A stretch of 64,000 nucleotides of DNA from Capnocytophaga leadbetteri (GTDB lineage: Bacteria > Bacteroidota > Bacteroidia > Flavobacteriales > Flavobacteriaceae), in contig NZ_QBKG01000002.1 of assembly GCF_003054025.1 (NCBI RefSeq), forward strand, positions 62,001 through 126,000. Direction: 5' to 3'. The translations under genes were made by a program, and so were the position numbers. Each line of letters begins with the position of its first letter. Position 1 is the first letter of the stretch. Shown here piece after piece: positions 11,217 to 20,045 of this stretch. Under the pieces are notes generated by a model. It had not been told where the DNA came from. It saw nothing but the letters and a program-made list of their open reading frames with translations, and did no database searches.

Positions 11217-12521
11217 ATGAGTGCTATTGTAGCAATAGTGGGGCGCCCTAATGTAGGTAAGTCGACCTTTTTTAATCGTTTGATAAAACGCCGTGAGGCG
11301 ATAGTTGATGCCGTAAGCGGCGTAACCCGTGACCGCCATTATGGCAAAACGGATTGGAATGGTGTGGAGTTTTCGGTTATCGATACAGGAGGGTATTTGG
11401 CCGGTGGCGATGATACCTTTCAGAAAGAAATTGATAAACAGGTAAATCTGGCTATTGACGAAGCTGATGCCATCATCTTTATGGTGAATGTAGAAGATGG
11501 TTTGACCGGTATGGACGAATCGGTAGCTGCCCTATTGCGCAAAAGTAAAAAGCCTGTTTTTGTGGTAGTTAATAAGGTGGATAGCAATAACCGCCGCGAT
11601 GATGCCCACGAATTTTACGCTTTAGGCTTTGAGCATTTGTTTTCTATATCGAGCATTAATGGTAGTGGGACAGGCGACTTGTTAGACGAGTTGGTGAAGA
11701 GCCTACCTGAAAAAGAACAGAAAGAAGAGGAAAATTTGCCACGCTTTGCTGTAGTGGGGAGACCTAATGCGGGTAAATCGTCATTTATCAATGCGCTTAT
11801 AGGGGAAGACCGCTATATAGTGACCGATATAGCAGGGACTACTCGCGATGCTATTGATACGAGATACAACCGCTTTGGTTTTGAGTTTAACTTGGTAGAT
11901 ACGGCTGGTATTCGCCGTAAATCGAAGGTTAAAGAAGACCTTGAGTTTTACTCAGTGATGCGCTCTATTCGCGCTATTGAGCACTCTGACGTGTGTATAC
12001 TGATGCTCGACGCGACACGCGGCTTTGAGAGTCAGGATGCTAATATCTTTTGGCTTGCCCAACGCAACCGCAAAGGTATAGTGATATTAGTTAATAAATG
12101 GGATTTGGTAGAGAAAGAGAACAATACGGCTAAGGCTTACGAGGCTGCCATTCGCAAAGAGATAGAACCTTTTACTGATGTGCCTATTATCTTTGTGTCA
12201 GCCCTTAATAAACAGCGTATTTACAAGGCGATAGAGACGGCAGTAGAGGTGTATAACAACCGCACTAAGCGCATTCCTACTCGTCAGCTTAACGAGGTGA
12301 TGTTGCCAATAATAGAGAACTATCCGCCACCTGCTATCAAAGGTAAATATGTGAAGATAAAGTTCTGTACCCAATTGCCTACACCGATGCCGCAGTTTGC
12401 TTTTTTTGCTAATCTGCCGCAGTATGTAAAAGACCCTTATAGGCGTTTTATTGAGAATAAACTCCGTGAAAACTTTGATTTTAAAGGAGTTCCTATTGAT
12501 GTGTATTTCAGACAGAAGTAA
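11217..12521 (+). CDS. der: ribosome-associated GTPase Der
   Basis: Essential double GTPase (EngA) that assists 50S ribosome maturation. Two tandem G domains are visible, each with a P-loop (GRPNVGKST at residues 9-17; GRPNAGKSS in the second, near 184), switch-II DTGG and DTAG, and NKVD/NKWD specificity motifs, followed by a KH-like C-terminal domain ([15 protein letters not shown]). 434 residues, full length. The start at 11217 follows a clear promoter. Its TAA shares one base with the ATG of the MNT gene, so the downstream toxin-antitoxin pair may be co-transcribed with an essential gene. Confidence 0.95.
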   Translation: MSAIVAIVGRPNVGKSTFFNRLIKRREAIVDAVSGVTRDRHYGKTDWNGVEFSVIDTGGYLAGGDDTFQKEIDKQVNLAIDEADAIIFMVNVEDGLTGMDESVAALLRKSKKPVFVVVNKVDSNNRRDDAHEFYALGFEHLFSISSINGSGTGDLLDELVKSLPEKEQKEEENLPRFAVVGRPNAGKSSFINALIGEDRYIVTDIAGTTRDAIDTRYNRFGFEFNLVDTAGIRRKSKVKEDLEFYSVMRSIRAIEHSDVCILMLDATRGFESQDANIFWLAQRNRKGIVILVNKWDLVEKENNTAKAYEAAIRKEIEPFTDVPIIFVSALNKQRIYKAIETAVEVYNNRTKRIPTRQLNEVMLPIIENYPPPAIKGKYVKIKFCTQLPTPMPQFAFFANLPQYVKDPYRRFIENKLRENFDFKGVPIDVYFRQK

Positions 12522-12826
12522 TGAATCATCTTTTAGAAGATAATAAGCTAAAGATAGATGCTTTGTGCCAAAACCACAAGGTAAAGACCTTATACGCTTT
12601 TGGTTCGGTACTTACTCCAAAGTTTAATGAAAATAGCGATATAGATTTGATAGTGGATTTTAAACAGCAAGATGTATCGGAATACGCGGCTAACTATTTC
12701 AATTTAAAATTTGCTTTACAAGCTATTTTCAACCGAGAGATTGATTTATTAGAGGCAAAAGCGGTTAAAAATCCTTATTTTTTAGCGCATATTAATTCAA
12801 AAAAACGACTTATTTATGCAGATTGA
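12521..12826 (+). CDS. MNT-type nucleotidyltransferase antitoxin
   Basis: Small nucleotidyltransferase of the MntA type, the antitoxin half of HEPN/MNT toxin-antitoxin systems; known members inactivate the HEPN RNase by adding AMP to its active-site tyrosine. The motif FGSVLTPKFNENSDIDLIVDF (split as GS followed by SDID) contains the metal-binding aspartates of the minimal NTase fold. 101 residues, typical. Starts on the last base of der (TAATG) and overlaps the HEPN gene by 11 bases, which is the usual coupled arrangement. Confidence 0.85.
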   Translation: MNHLLEDNKLKIDALCQNHKVKTLYAFGSVLTPKFNENSDIDLIVDFKQQDVSEYAANYFNLKFALQAIFNREIDLLEAKAVKNPYFLAHINSKKRLIYAD

Positions 12827-13151
12827 AGTAAAGGTTTGGTTATATGATGTGCTTAATGCTATTGTTGAGATAGAAAGTTATTTTGAAGAACATACTACTT
12901 TTGAAGAATTTAAAAGTGATTTGAAAACTAAAAGAGCTATAGAAAGAAATATTGAGATAATAGGAGAAGCTATGAATCGTATTTTGAAGAAAGATAGTGA
13001 GATTCAGATAACACAAGCACGTCAGATAGTAGATGTTCGCAATAGAATTATACACGGTTATGATACTGTTTCTGATGAAATTATTTGGGCAATAGTATGG
13101 CAGTATATACCAGTACTTCAAAAAGAAGTCTCTAACTTATTAGAAGAGTGA
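12816..13151 (+). CDS. HepT-like HEPN RNase toxin (DUF86)
   Basis: Toxin half of a HEPN/MNT module, a small helical ribonuclease. The diagnostic RX4HXY motif is present as RNRIIHGY near residue 75, and the flanking helices (IGEAMNRIL, IVWQYIPVLQKEV) fit the family. 111 residues. Overlaps the antitoxin gene. The pair sits between the essential genes der and ddl, unusual for a mobile module but not unique. The target RNA cannot be told. Confidence 0.85.
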   Translation: MQIEVKVWLYDVLNAIVEIESYFEEHTTFEEFKSDLKTKRAIERNIEIIGEAMNRILKKDSEIQITQARQIVDVRNRIIHGYDTVSDEIIWAIVWQYIPVLQKEVSNLLEE

Positions 13152-13183
13152 AATGTTCTTTAGAAGAATAAAAAAGTTTTTGT

Positions 13184-13411
13184 ATGAAACAAGAGATACC
13201 GGCAGCGGCTTTAAATGAAATATTTTATAATGCGATGTAGAGAGCACGGCGCGAAAACCGTGCTTTAGGGCTTAGCAATATCACGGTAATAGACGGTGAA
13301 TTGGTAGAGGGAAAACCCGATGGTACCCTTGTGCCTTTAGGACAAAAAGCCCAGTTTGGGAAAATGATATCTATAAAAAAGGGTGTCTATAAATTAAAAA
13401 AAGCGATATGA
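13184..13411 (+). pseudogene. small ORF interrupted by an in-frame TAG
   Basis: From the ATG at 13184, 18 codons (ending LNEIFYNAM) run into TAG at 13238-13240; the same frame then continues for 56 codons (RARRENRALGLSNITV, then GELVEGKPDGTLVPLG and a lysine-rich end) to TGA at 13409-13411. That stop overlaps the ddl start as ATGA, a layout typical of a genuine coupled gene. I read it as a ~74-residue protein gene broken by a nonsense mutation; readthrough or a start inside the second part is possible. Function unknown. Confidence 0.55.
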
Positions 13412-14382
13412 AAAAAAATATAGCAATAATAATGGGGGGCTACTCTGAAGAAGCTCCTGTTTCTTTAAAAAGTGCAAGGGTGGTAGCTAATCACCTTAAT
13501 AAAGAAAAATACACACCTTACTTAGTGCGTATCGATAGAGATAAATGGGTGTATGTTGATGAACAGAATACTGAATACCCTATCAACCGCAATGACTTTT
13601 CAGTAGTAATAAACGGGCAAAAGATTACTTTCGAGGCGGTGTTTAACGCTATTCACGGTACCCCAGGGGAAGACGGTTATCTACAAGCGTATTTTAATCT
13701 GATAGGCTTGCCCTTAACAGGCTGTAGTATGTATGCTTCGGCATTGACCTTTAACAAACGCGATATGTTATCGGTGCTAAAACCTTTTGGTATTCTTTCA
13801 GCTCCGTCGTATTATCTGAACAAAGGGGAAAGCTATAGCACTGCCGATATAGTAGCTAAAGTAGGATTGCCTTGCTTTGTAAAACCTAATAAGGCGGGTA
13901 GTAGCTTAGGCGCTAGCAAAGTAAATGAAGAAGCTGCTCTGAGAGAAGCTATTGATAAAGCTTTTGCCGTAGATGATGAGATACTTATAGAAAGTTTCTT
14001 GAAAGGAACAGAGATTTCTATAGGCGTGATTAAGTATCGCGGAGCTATAAAGGTGTTGCCAATGACTGAAATAGTGTCAGAAAATGACTTTTTTGATTAT
14101 GATGCTAAGTATAACGGCAAATCGCAAGAGATAACCCCTGCGCGTATTTCGGAAGAGATGACGGCTAAAATTAACGCTTTGGCAGAGCGCGTGTACCGAC
14201 TGTTGAAAATGGAAGGTTTTAGTAGAAGTGAGTTCATTATAGTAGGGGATACCCCTTATTTATTAGAGATGAATACGACCCCAGGTCTTTCGGAAGCAAG
14301 CTTACTGCCACAGCAAGCCAAAGTAGCGGGGATTAGTTTGGCAGACTTATTTGAAAGCGAAATAGAACGAGTACTTAACTAA
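13408..14382 (+). CDS. ddl: D-alanine--D-alanine ligase
   Basis: Joins two D-alanines with ATP for peptidoglycan precursors; cytoplasmic ATP-grasp enzyme. Visible features: MGGYSEEAPVSLKSA at the N terminus, HGTPGEDGYLQ (substrate loop), PCFVKPNKAGSSLG (ATP-binding loop), and the metal-binding C-terminal EMNTTPGLSEASLLP. 324 residues, full length. Heads an apparent operon with coaD (11-base gap) and probably glmS, linking wall precursor genes. Confidence 0.95.
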   Translation: MKKNIAIIMGGYSEEAPVSLKSARVVANHLNKEKYTPYLVRIDRDKWVYVDEQNTEYPINRNDFSVVINGQKITFEAVFNAIHGTPGEDGYLQAYFNLIGLPLTGCSMYASALTFNKRDMLSVLKPFGILSAPSYYLNKGESYSTADIVAKVGLPCFVKPNKAGSSLGASKVNEEAALREAIDKAFAVDDEILIESFLKGTEISIGVIKYRGAIKVLPMTEIVSENDFFDYDAKYNGKSQEITPARISEEMTAKINALAERVYRLLKMEGFSRSEFIIVGDTPYLLEMNTTPGLSEASLLPQQAKVAGISLADLFESEIERVLN

Positions 14383-14393
14383 ACAATTAACCA

Positions 14394-14846
14394 TTGAAAA
14401 GAGCTTTATTTCCTGGGTCTTTTGACCCTATTACGTTAGGACATTTTGATATTATACGTCGCGCTTTGGCTCTATTTGACGAAATAGTAGTAGCTATAGG
14501 TGTAAATGGTGATAAGAATTATATGTTTACCGTTGAACAGCGCAAAGAGTTTATAGAAAAAGCCTTTGCCGATGAACCCAAAGTGAAGGTAAGTACTTAT
14601 CAGGGACTGACAGTTGATTATTGCAGAGAAATCGATGCCCAATTTATCTTAAGAGGTCTTCGCAACCCTGCCGACTTTGAGTTTGAGAAAGCTATTGCAC
14701 ATACTAATCGCACCCTATCTAAGATAGAAACTGTCTTTTTGCTTACGGCAGCGCGCACCTCTTTTATATCATCGTCTATTGTACGCGATGTGATTCGCAA
14801 TAACGGTGATTATACGGTATTAGTGCCCGAGAGCGTAAGAGTATAA
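14394..14846 (+). CDS. coaD: phosphopantetheine adenylyltransferase
   Basis: Transfers AMP to 4'-phosphopantetheine in the penultimate step of coenzyme A synthesis. The N terminus has the nucleotidyltransferase signature PGSFDPITLGH, with RGLRNPADFEFE in the middle and the ISSSIVRDV motif near the end. 150 residues, the normal size. The start is a TTG at 14394; no in-frame ATG lies nearby and homology begins exactly there. 11 bases after ddl and 32 before glmS. Confidence 0.95.
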   Translation: MKRALFPGSFDPITLGHFDIIRRALALFDEIVVAIGVNGDKNYMFTVEQRKEFIEKAFADEPKVKVSTYQGLTVDYCREIDAQFILRGLRNPADFEFEKAIAHTNRTLSKIETVFLLTAARTSFISSSIVRDVIRNNGDYTVLVPESVRV

Positions 14847-14878
14847 AATGAAAAAAGAAAACTTAAAAAATAAAAAAT

Positions 14879-16720
14879 ATGTGTGGAATCGTAGGTTATT
14901 TGGGCAAACGTGCCGCTTTCCCTATCGTGATTGATGGGCTTAGACGTTTAGAATATCGAGGCTATGACAGTGCTGGCTTTATACTAAACGCCACAACTTT
15001 TCATACTGAGAAAACTAAAGGTAAAGTATCTGACTTGGTGGCTAAAGCAGGAGCTGATGTGCCTGCTTATGGTAGCGGTATGGGGCATACGCGTTGGGCT
15101 ACTCACGGAGTGCCTAATGATGTTAATTCGCATCCTCATCTGTCTAATTCGGGCAAGATAGCTATCGTGCATAACGGTATTATTGAGAACTATGCGAGTA
15201 TTAAGCAAAACCTTATCAAAGAAGGATTTACCTTTCATTCTGACACCGATACTGAGGTATTAGTGAATTTTATTGAATATTTCAAACAAAAAGAACAAAC
15301 AGACTTAGCTACAGCGGTACGCTACGCCCTTAATGAGGTAGTAGGAGCTTTTGCTATTGCCGTAATGGAAGAAGGTAATCCGCAAGAGATAGTAGTGGCA
15401 CGCTTAGGGAGTCCGCTGGTAATCGGTGTAGGTACTGATGAGTTTTTTATTGCTTCGGATGCTTCACCATTTATTGAATACACCCAAAATGCTGTGTATT
15501 TAGAAGATGGCGAAATGGCTACTATTCGCCTAAATGAGCCTTTAAAGGTGATTAAAATAGGTAGTAATGAGGCTGTGAGTCCTTTTGTACAGCAGCTGAA
15601 GTTAAACCTTGATGCTATAGAAAAAGGAGGTTATGACCACTTTATGCTCAAAGAAATTTACGAGCAACCTAAGTCTATACAAGATACAATGAGAGGTAGG
15701 TTGTTGCCTGACCATACTACTAAACTCTTAGGAATTGAAGCGCATTTGGAAAGTTTTCTCAATGCTAAACGCATCATTATTGTGGCTTGTGGTACCTCGT
15801 GGCACGCTGGGCTGGTAGGTGAGTATCTCTTAGAAGAGTACGCACGCATTCCTGTAGAAGTAGAATACGCTTCGGAGTTCCGCTACCGCAATCCGATTAT
15901 CAATAAAGATGATATTGTTATTGCTATTTCGCAGTCGGGAGAGACCGCTGATACTTTGGCAGCCCTTAAATTGGCAAAAGAGAAAGGCGCTTTTATCTAT
16001 GGAATTTGCAACGTAGTAGGCTCTTCGATAGCTCGTATTACCGATTCGGGCACTTATACCCACGCAGGTCCTGAAATAGGAGTGGCTTCGACCAAAGCCT
16101 TTACTACACAGCTTACAGTGCTTACTCTTATCGCTTTGCACTTAGGACATAAAAAAGGCACTATTTCTGACGAGACATATCAGCGTTTATGCGAAGATTT
16201 GGGTAAAATTCCTTCGCTTTTGGAGGTTACCCTCAATAAAGTGCACGATAATGTGAAAGCAATAGCAGAAAGCTATAAGCACGCTACTAATTGTTTGTAT
16301 TTAGGACGTGGTTTTAACTTCCCAACGGCTTTAGAAGGGGCATTGAAACTGAAAGAAATATCGTATATTCACGCCGAAGGTTATCCTGCTGCAGAGATGA
16401 AGCACGGGCCTATAGCCCTTATTGATGAGAATATGCCTGTAATATTTATTGCACCCAACAAAGGGCATTATGATAAGGTAGTATCTAACGCTCAGGAGAT
16501 TAAGGCACGAAAAGGCAAAATTATAGCCGTAGTAACAGAAGGGGATACCCAAATGGCAGGTTTGGCTAACCACGTGATTGAGATACCTGAAATTAGTGAG
16601 GCTCTTACGCCAATCTTGGCTTCTGTCCCTTTGCAATTGCTCTCTTATTACATTGCTATCAAACGCGGTTGTAATGTAGATCAGCCTCGCAATTTAGCCA
16701 AATCAGTAACTGTTGAGTAG
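14879..16720 (+). CDS. glmS: glutamine--fructose-6-phosphate aminotransferase (isomerizing)
   Basis: Makes glucosamine-6-phosphate from fructose-6-phosphate and glutamine, the entry to UDP-GlcNAc. The catalytic cysteine follows the initiator Met (MCGIVGYLGKR); the glutaminase domain has HTRWATHG and HNGIIENY, followed by two SIS sugar-isomerase domains (CGTSWHAGL, SQSGETADT, GRGFNFPTALEGALKLKE). C-terminal KSVTVE is the conserved tail. 613 residues. No glmS ribozyme-like structure is evident in the 32-base gap. Confidence 0.97.
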   Translation: MCGIVGYLGKRAAFPIVIDGLRRLEYRGYDSAGFILNATTFHTEKTKGKVSDLVAKAGADVPAYGSGMGHTRWATHGVPNDVNSHPHLSNSGKIAIVHNGIIENYASIKQNLIKEGFTFHSDTDTEVLVNFIEYFKQKEQTDLATAVRYALNEVVGAFAIAVMEEGNPQEIVVARLGSPLVIGVGTDEFFIASDASPFIEYTQNAVYLEDGEMATIRLNEPLKVIKIGSNEAVSPFVQQLKLNLDAIEKGGYDHFMLKEIYEQPKSIQDTMRGRLLPDHTTKLLGIEAHLESFLNAKRIIIVACGTSWHAGLVGEYLLEEYARIPVEVEYASEFRYRNPIINKDDIVIAISQSGETADTLAALKLAKEKGAFIYGICNVVGSSIARITDSGTYTHAGPEIGVASTKAFTTQLTVLTLIALHLGHKKGTISDETYQRLCEDLGKIPSLLEVTLNKVHDNVKAIAESYKHATNCLYLGRGFNFPTALEGALKLKEISYIHAEGYPAAEMKHGPIALIDENMPVIFIAPNKGHYDKVVSNAQEIKARKGKIIAVVTEGDTQMAGLANHVIEIPEISEALTPILASVPLQLLSYYIAIKRGCNVDQPRNLAKSVTVE

Positions 16721-16747
16721 AGATAATTTGTTAATTTTTTAAATAGG

Positions 16748-16790
16748 AATGAGTCAGTTTGCGCAAAAGAAGTGAATTGACTCATTGTTT
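16748..16790 (+). terminator. glmS terminator
   Basis: AATGAGTCA (16748-16756) pairs with TGACTCATT (16778-16786), followed by GTTTTATTT. The stem is AT-balanced, so a moderate terminator. Confidence 0.6.
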
Positions 16791-16792
16791 TA

Positions 16793-16823
16793 TTTGTCAT
16801 TTAACAAAATTTTATTACTTTTG
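16793..16823 (+). promoter_or_regulatory. promoter of acyl-CoA synthetase-ribF operon
   Basis: TTTG at 16793-16796 and TACTTTTG at 16816-16823, 19 bases apart; 33 bases upstream of the ATG at 16857. Confidence 0.8.
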
Positions 16824-16856
16824 CAGGCATAACCAAAAATAAAAAACAAAAGAACA

Positions 16857-18629
16857 ATGAATACGGTTACTCGTTTGTTTGATATTCCTTATTATCAACA
16901 AACTAAATACCCATTGGACGATGCTTTTGCAACCAAATACAATGGGAAGTGGGAAAAGACTTCAACACAAACTTATATTCAGAAAGCTAACTGCGTAAGT
17001 AGAGGACTATTGCGCTTAGGAGTTAAAAAAGATGATAAAATAGCTGTCATTTCGAGTACTAATCGCACTGAATGGCACATTTTAGATATTGGTATCCTAC
17101 AAATAGGGGCGCAAAATGTACCTATCTATCCTACCATTACTTTAGAAGATTTTGAGTATATACTAAACCACTCTGAATGTAAGTATTGCTTTGTTTCTGA
17201 TAAGGTGTTATTAGATAAAATTACTTCTATCAAAAATAAATTACCGCATTTAATTACTATTTTTACCTTTGATACAGTGGAGTTAGCTCACTCTTGGCAA
17301 GAAATCTTTGATTTAGGAGCAGATGAAAGCAATCAACAAGAGGTAGAAGATCTTAAAAATAGCATTAAAAAAGATGATTTAGCTACTATTATCTATACTT
17401 CAGGTACTACTAACCGTCCTAAAGGAGTAATGCTCTCTCATTGGAATATTATTTCTAATATTATCAACTGCCAAGATAGGCTTCCAATTTTACCAGGCTC
17501 TACAGCACTTAGTTTTTTGCCGGTGTGCCACGTTTTTGAGAGGATGCTTACTTATCTTTATCAGTATGATGGATTGCGTATTTATTTTGCTGAGTCTATC
17601 GAAAAAATAAGTGAAAATCTTCAAGAAGTTAAACCGAATATCCTTACAGTAGTACCTCGTCTTATAGAGAAGATTTATGATAAAATATTTGCTAAAGGTA
17701 CAGAACTTAAGGGGATTAAGAAAAGGCTTTTCTTCTGGGCACTCGGTTTAGGATTTCGTTATGAACCTTATGGAGCCAATGGCTTCTGGTATGAAATTCA
17801 ATTGAAAATAGCGCGCAAGCTTATCTTTAGTAAGTGGCGTGAAGCCTTAGGAGGACGTATACAGATGATAGTCTGTGGTAGTGCTGCACTTTCTCCGCGT
17901 TTAGCAAAAGTATTTTCGGCAGCAGGGCTTACTATTATGGAAGGCTATGGGCTCACTGAGACTTCGCCTGTGATCTCTGTCAATCGCGAATCAGGTAGGT
18001 ATTGGAAGATTGGTACCGTAGGAAAGCCTGTGAATAATGTAGAGGTTAAAATAGCTGAAGATGGAGAAATTCTTGTTAAGGGAGAAAATGTGATGTTAGG
18101 CTATTATAAAAATGCAGAACAAACCGCTGAAAATATTACAGAAGGCTTCTTTCATACAGGCGATATTGGCGAGCTTGATGCGGAAGGTTTCTTAAAAATA
18201 ACAGATAGGAAAAAGGAAATCTTTAAAACTTCAGGAGGAAAATATGTATCCCCTCAGCTTATTGAAAACCAGTTGAAGCTCTCTCGTTTTATTGAAAATG
18301 CAATGGTAGTGGGTGAGGGAGAGAAGATGCCTGCTGCTATTATTCAGCTTAACTTTCCTTTTGTGAGGGAATGGGCAAGACGCCATAACCTGAAAATAGG
18401 TAATACAAATGCCGAAATAGCTAAGAGTGAAGAGGTTCATAATCGTGTAGCCCAAGAGGTAGAAAGGGTAAATAGACATTTGGGAAAATGGGAACAGGTA
18501 AAACTCTTTGATTTTACCCCTGACGAATGGACGATTGACGAAGGACTTCTCACACCTACGCTCAAGCTTAAGCGCCGCGTTATAAAAGAAAAATATATTG
18601 ATATCTATAATAAGTTTTACGACAAGTGA
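16857..18629 (+). CDS. long-chain fatty acid--CoA ligase
   Basis: AMP-forming enzyme that activates fatty acids to acyl-CoA, membrane-associated. Signatures of the ANL superfamily are clear: P-loop-like IIYTSGTTNRPKGVMLS (about residues 178-194), GYGLTETSPVIS, TGDIGELDAEG and DRKKEIFKTSGGKYVSP with the C-terminal catalytic lysine region. 590 residues, similar to FadD15-type ligases of Bacteroidetes. Its stop overlaps the GTG start of ribF (GTGA), so the two are coupled. Chain-length preference cannot be inferred. Confidence 0.9.
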   Translation: MNTVTRLFDIPYYQQTKYPLDDAFATKYNGKWEKTSTQTYIQKANCVSRGLLRLGVKKDDKIAVISSTNRTEWHILDIGILQIGAQNVPIYPTITLEDFEYILNHSECKYCFVSDKVLLDKITSIKNKLPHLITIFTFDTVELAHSWQEIFDLGADESNQQEVEDLKNSIKKDDLATIIYTSGTTNRPKGVMLSHWNIISNIINCQDRLPILPGSTALSFLPVCHVFERMLTYLYQYDGLRIYFAESIEKISENLQEVKPNILTVVPRLIEKIYDKIFAKGTELKGIKKRLFFWALGLGFRYEPYGANGFWYEIQLKIARKLIFSKWREALGGRIQMIVCGSAALSPRLAKVFSAAGLTIMEGYGLTETSPVISVNRESGRYWKIGTVGKPVNNVEVKIAEDGEILVKGENVMLGYYKNAEQTAENITEGFFHTGDIGELDAEGFLKITDRKKEIFKTSGGKYVSPQLIENQLKLSRFIENAMVVGEGEKMPAAIIQLNFPFVREWARRHNLKIGNTNAEIAKSEEVHNRVAQEVERVNRHLGKWEQVKLFDFTPDEWTIDEGLLTPTLKLKRRVIKEKYIDIYNKFYDK

Positions 18630-19552
18630 GAGAAATAACCGATATTACTACTTTTACCTCTGAAAAGCCAACTGTCATTACTATTGGTACTTTTGATGGT
18701 GTACATCTGGGGCATCAGAAAATTATCAAAAGGGTGGTAGAAACAGCACACAAAAACGGACTATTGGCGACAGTCTTTACTTTTTTTCCTCATCCGCGTA
18801 TGATAATACAGCACGACCAACAGCTGAAGCTTATCCATACGCTGGCAGAGAAGAAACAGTTTTTACAGTCGCTGGGAGTTGATTTGCTTATCGTACAGCC
18901 TTTTGATGAGGCTTTTGCGAACCTTTCTGCTGAAGCTTTTGTGTCTGAGCTTTTAGTAAAGCATCTCCGTGCCAAAAAGGTAATTATAGGTTATGATCAC
19001 CATTTTGGTAAAAATCGCACTGCTAATATTGATAATATGCGTCTTTTTGGGGAACAATATGGTTTTTCAGTAGAAGAAATTCCGGTGCAAGAAGTAGATG
19101 AGGTATCTGTTAGTTCTACTAAGATAAGGCAAGCCCTCAATGAGGGGAGGGTAGAGATAGCTGAACATTATCTTGGAGTACCTTATAGTTTTACAGGTAA
19201 GGTAGTACACGGGCTCAAATTAGGTAGAACTATAGGCTTTCCTACCGCTAATCTTCAGGTAGAGGCTTCTTATAAGCTGATACCTAAAGATGGGGTATAT
19301 GTAGTGTATAGTCTTATTGGGGGGCGAAAAGTATACGGTATGATGAGTATAGGTAAGAACCCTACTATTCAAGGAAAAGGAGCTTCTATTGAGGTTTATT
19401 TCTTTGATTTTAATCAAGACCTTTATGGGCAAGATTTGACTATATATTTTGTGAAATATCTCCGTGAAGAACGGAAGTTTTCATCAGTATCACTTCTTAA
19501 AAAACAAATTCAAGATGACGAAACAGCAGCAAGAAAAGCAATTGCGCTATGA
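18626..19552 (+). CDS. ribF: bifunctional riboflavin kinase / FAD synthetase
   Basis: Converts riboflavin to FMN and FMN to FAD. N-terminal FAD-synthetase domain with TIGTFDGVHLGHQ and SSTKIRQAL; C-terminal flavokinase domain from about residue 185 (GKVVHGLKLGRTIGFPTANL, with the kinase PTAN motif; later LREERKF). 308 residues, standard. GTG start at 18626 overlaps the preceding stop. Its 3' end overlaps the dCMP deaminase start by 38 bases, an unusually long overlap. Confidence 0.95.
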   Translation: MREITDITTFTSEKPTVITIGTFDGVHLGHQKIIKRVVETAHKNGLLATVFTFFPHPRMIIQHDQQLKLIHTLAEKKQFLQSLGVDLLIVQPFDEAFANLSAEAFVSELLVKHLRAKKVIIGYDHHFGKNRTANIDNMRLFGEQYGFSVEEIPVQEVDEVSVSSTKIRQALNEGRVEIAEHYLGVPYSFTGKVVHGLKLGRTIGFPTANLQVEASYKLIPKDGVYVVYSLIGGRKVYGMMSIGKNPTIQGKGASIEVYFFDFNQDLYGQDLTIYFVKYLREERKFSSVSLLKKQIQDDETAARKAIAL

Positions 19553-19955
19553 TAAAGCTTATATGCGAATGGCTATGGAGTGGGCTAAACTCTCATATTC
19601 TCATCGCAAGCAAGTGGGAGCTATAATGGTAAAAGACCGTATGATAATATCTGATGGTTATAATGGTACGCCTACTAGTTTTGATAATTGCTGTGAAGAT
19701 GAAGAGGGCAATACCCATTGGTTTGTGTTACACGCTGAAGCAAATGCTATAATGAAAGTAGCAGCTTCTACACAATCTTCACAAGGAGCTACGCTCTATA
19801 TTACAATGTCTCCTTGCAAAGAGTGTAGCAAACTCATTTACCAATCGGGTATTAAGCGTGTAGTTTATAAAGAGGGGTACCGCGATAATGAAGGTCTAGC
19901 ATTCTTAGAAAAAGCAGGAGTTGAGCTTGTACATCTCGAAGAGGTAGAACAATAA
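19515..19955 (+). CDS. dCMP deaminase (ComE-B/CDD type)
   Basis: Zinc enzyme that deaminates deoxycytidylate to dUMP. The zinc site is complete: HAEANAI (H and proton-shuttle E) and SPCKECSKL (two Cys). I chose the ATG at 19515 (MTKQQQEKQLRYDKAYM) since family homology starts there; the longer frame from 19464 lies inside ribF. 146 residues. Substrate (dCMP versus a modified nucleotide) is inferred from the family only. Confidence 0.88.
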   Translation: MTKQQQEKQLRYDKAYMRMAMEWAKLSYSHRKQVGAIMVKDRMIISDGYNGTPTSFDNCCEDEEGNTHWFVLHAEANAIMKVAASTQSSQGATLYITMSPCKECSKLIYQSGIKRVVYKEGYRDNEGLAFLEKAGVELVHLEEVEQ

Positions 19956-19983
19956 AGTTATTATAGGAGATAGATTGAAATAA

Positions 19984-20031
19984 AAAAAAGACGCTGTTAG
20001 AAATTTTGGAAGGTTAAACAGCGTCTTTTTC
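19984..20031. terminator. bidirectional terminator
   Basis: AAAAAGACGCTGTT pairs with AACAGCGTCTTTTT between the converging dCMP deaminase and coiled-coil genes, a 14-bp stem flanked by A and T runs. Confidence 0.85.
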
Positions 20032-20045
20032 AAAAAATACATTAA

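Noticed and set aside
14847-14878. glmS ribozyme or riboswitch before glmS
   Set aside because: The gap is only 32 A-rich bases, too short for a ribozyme.
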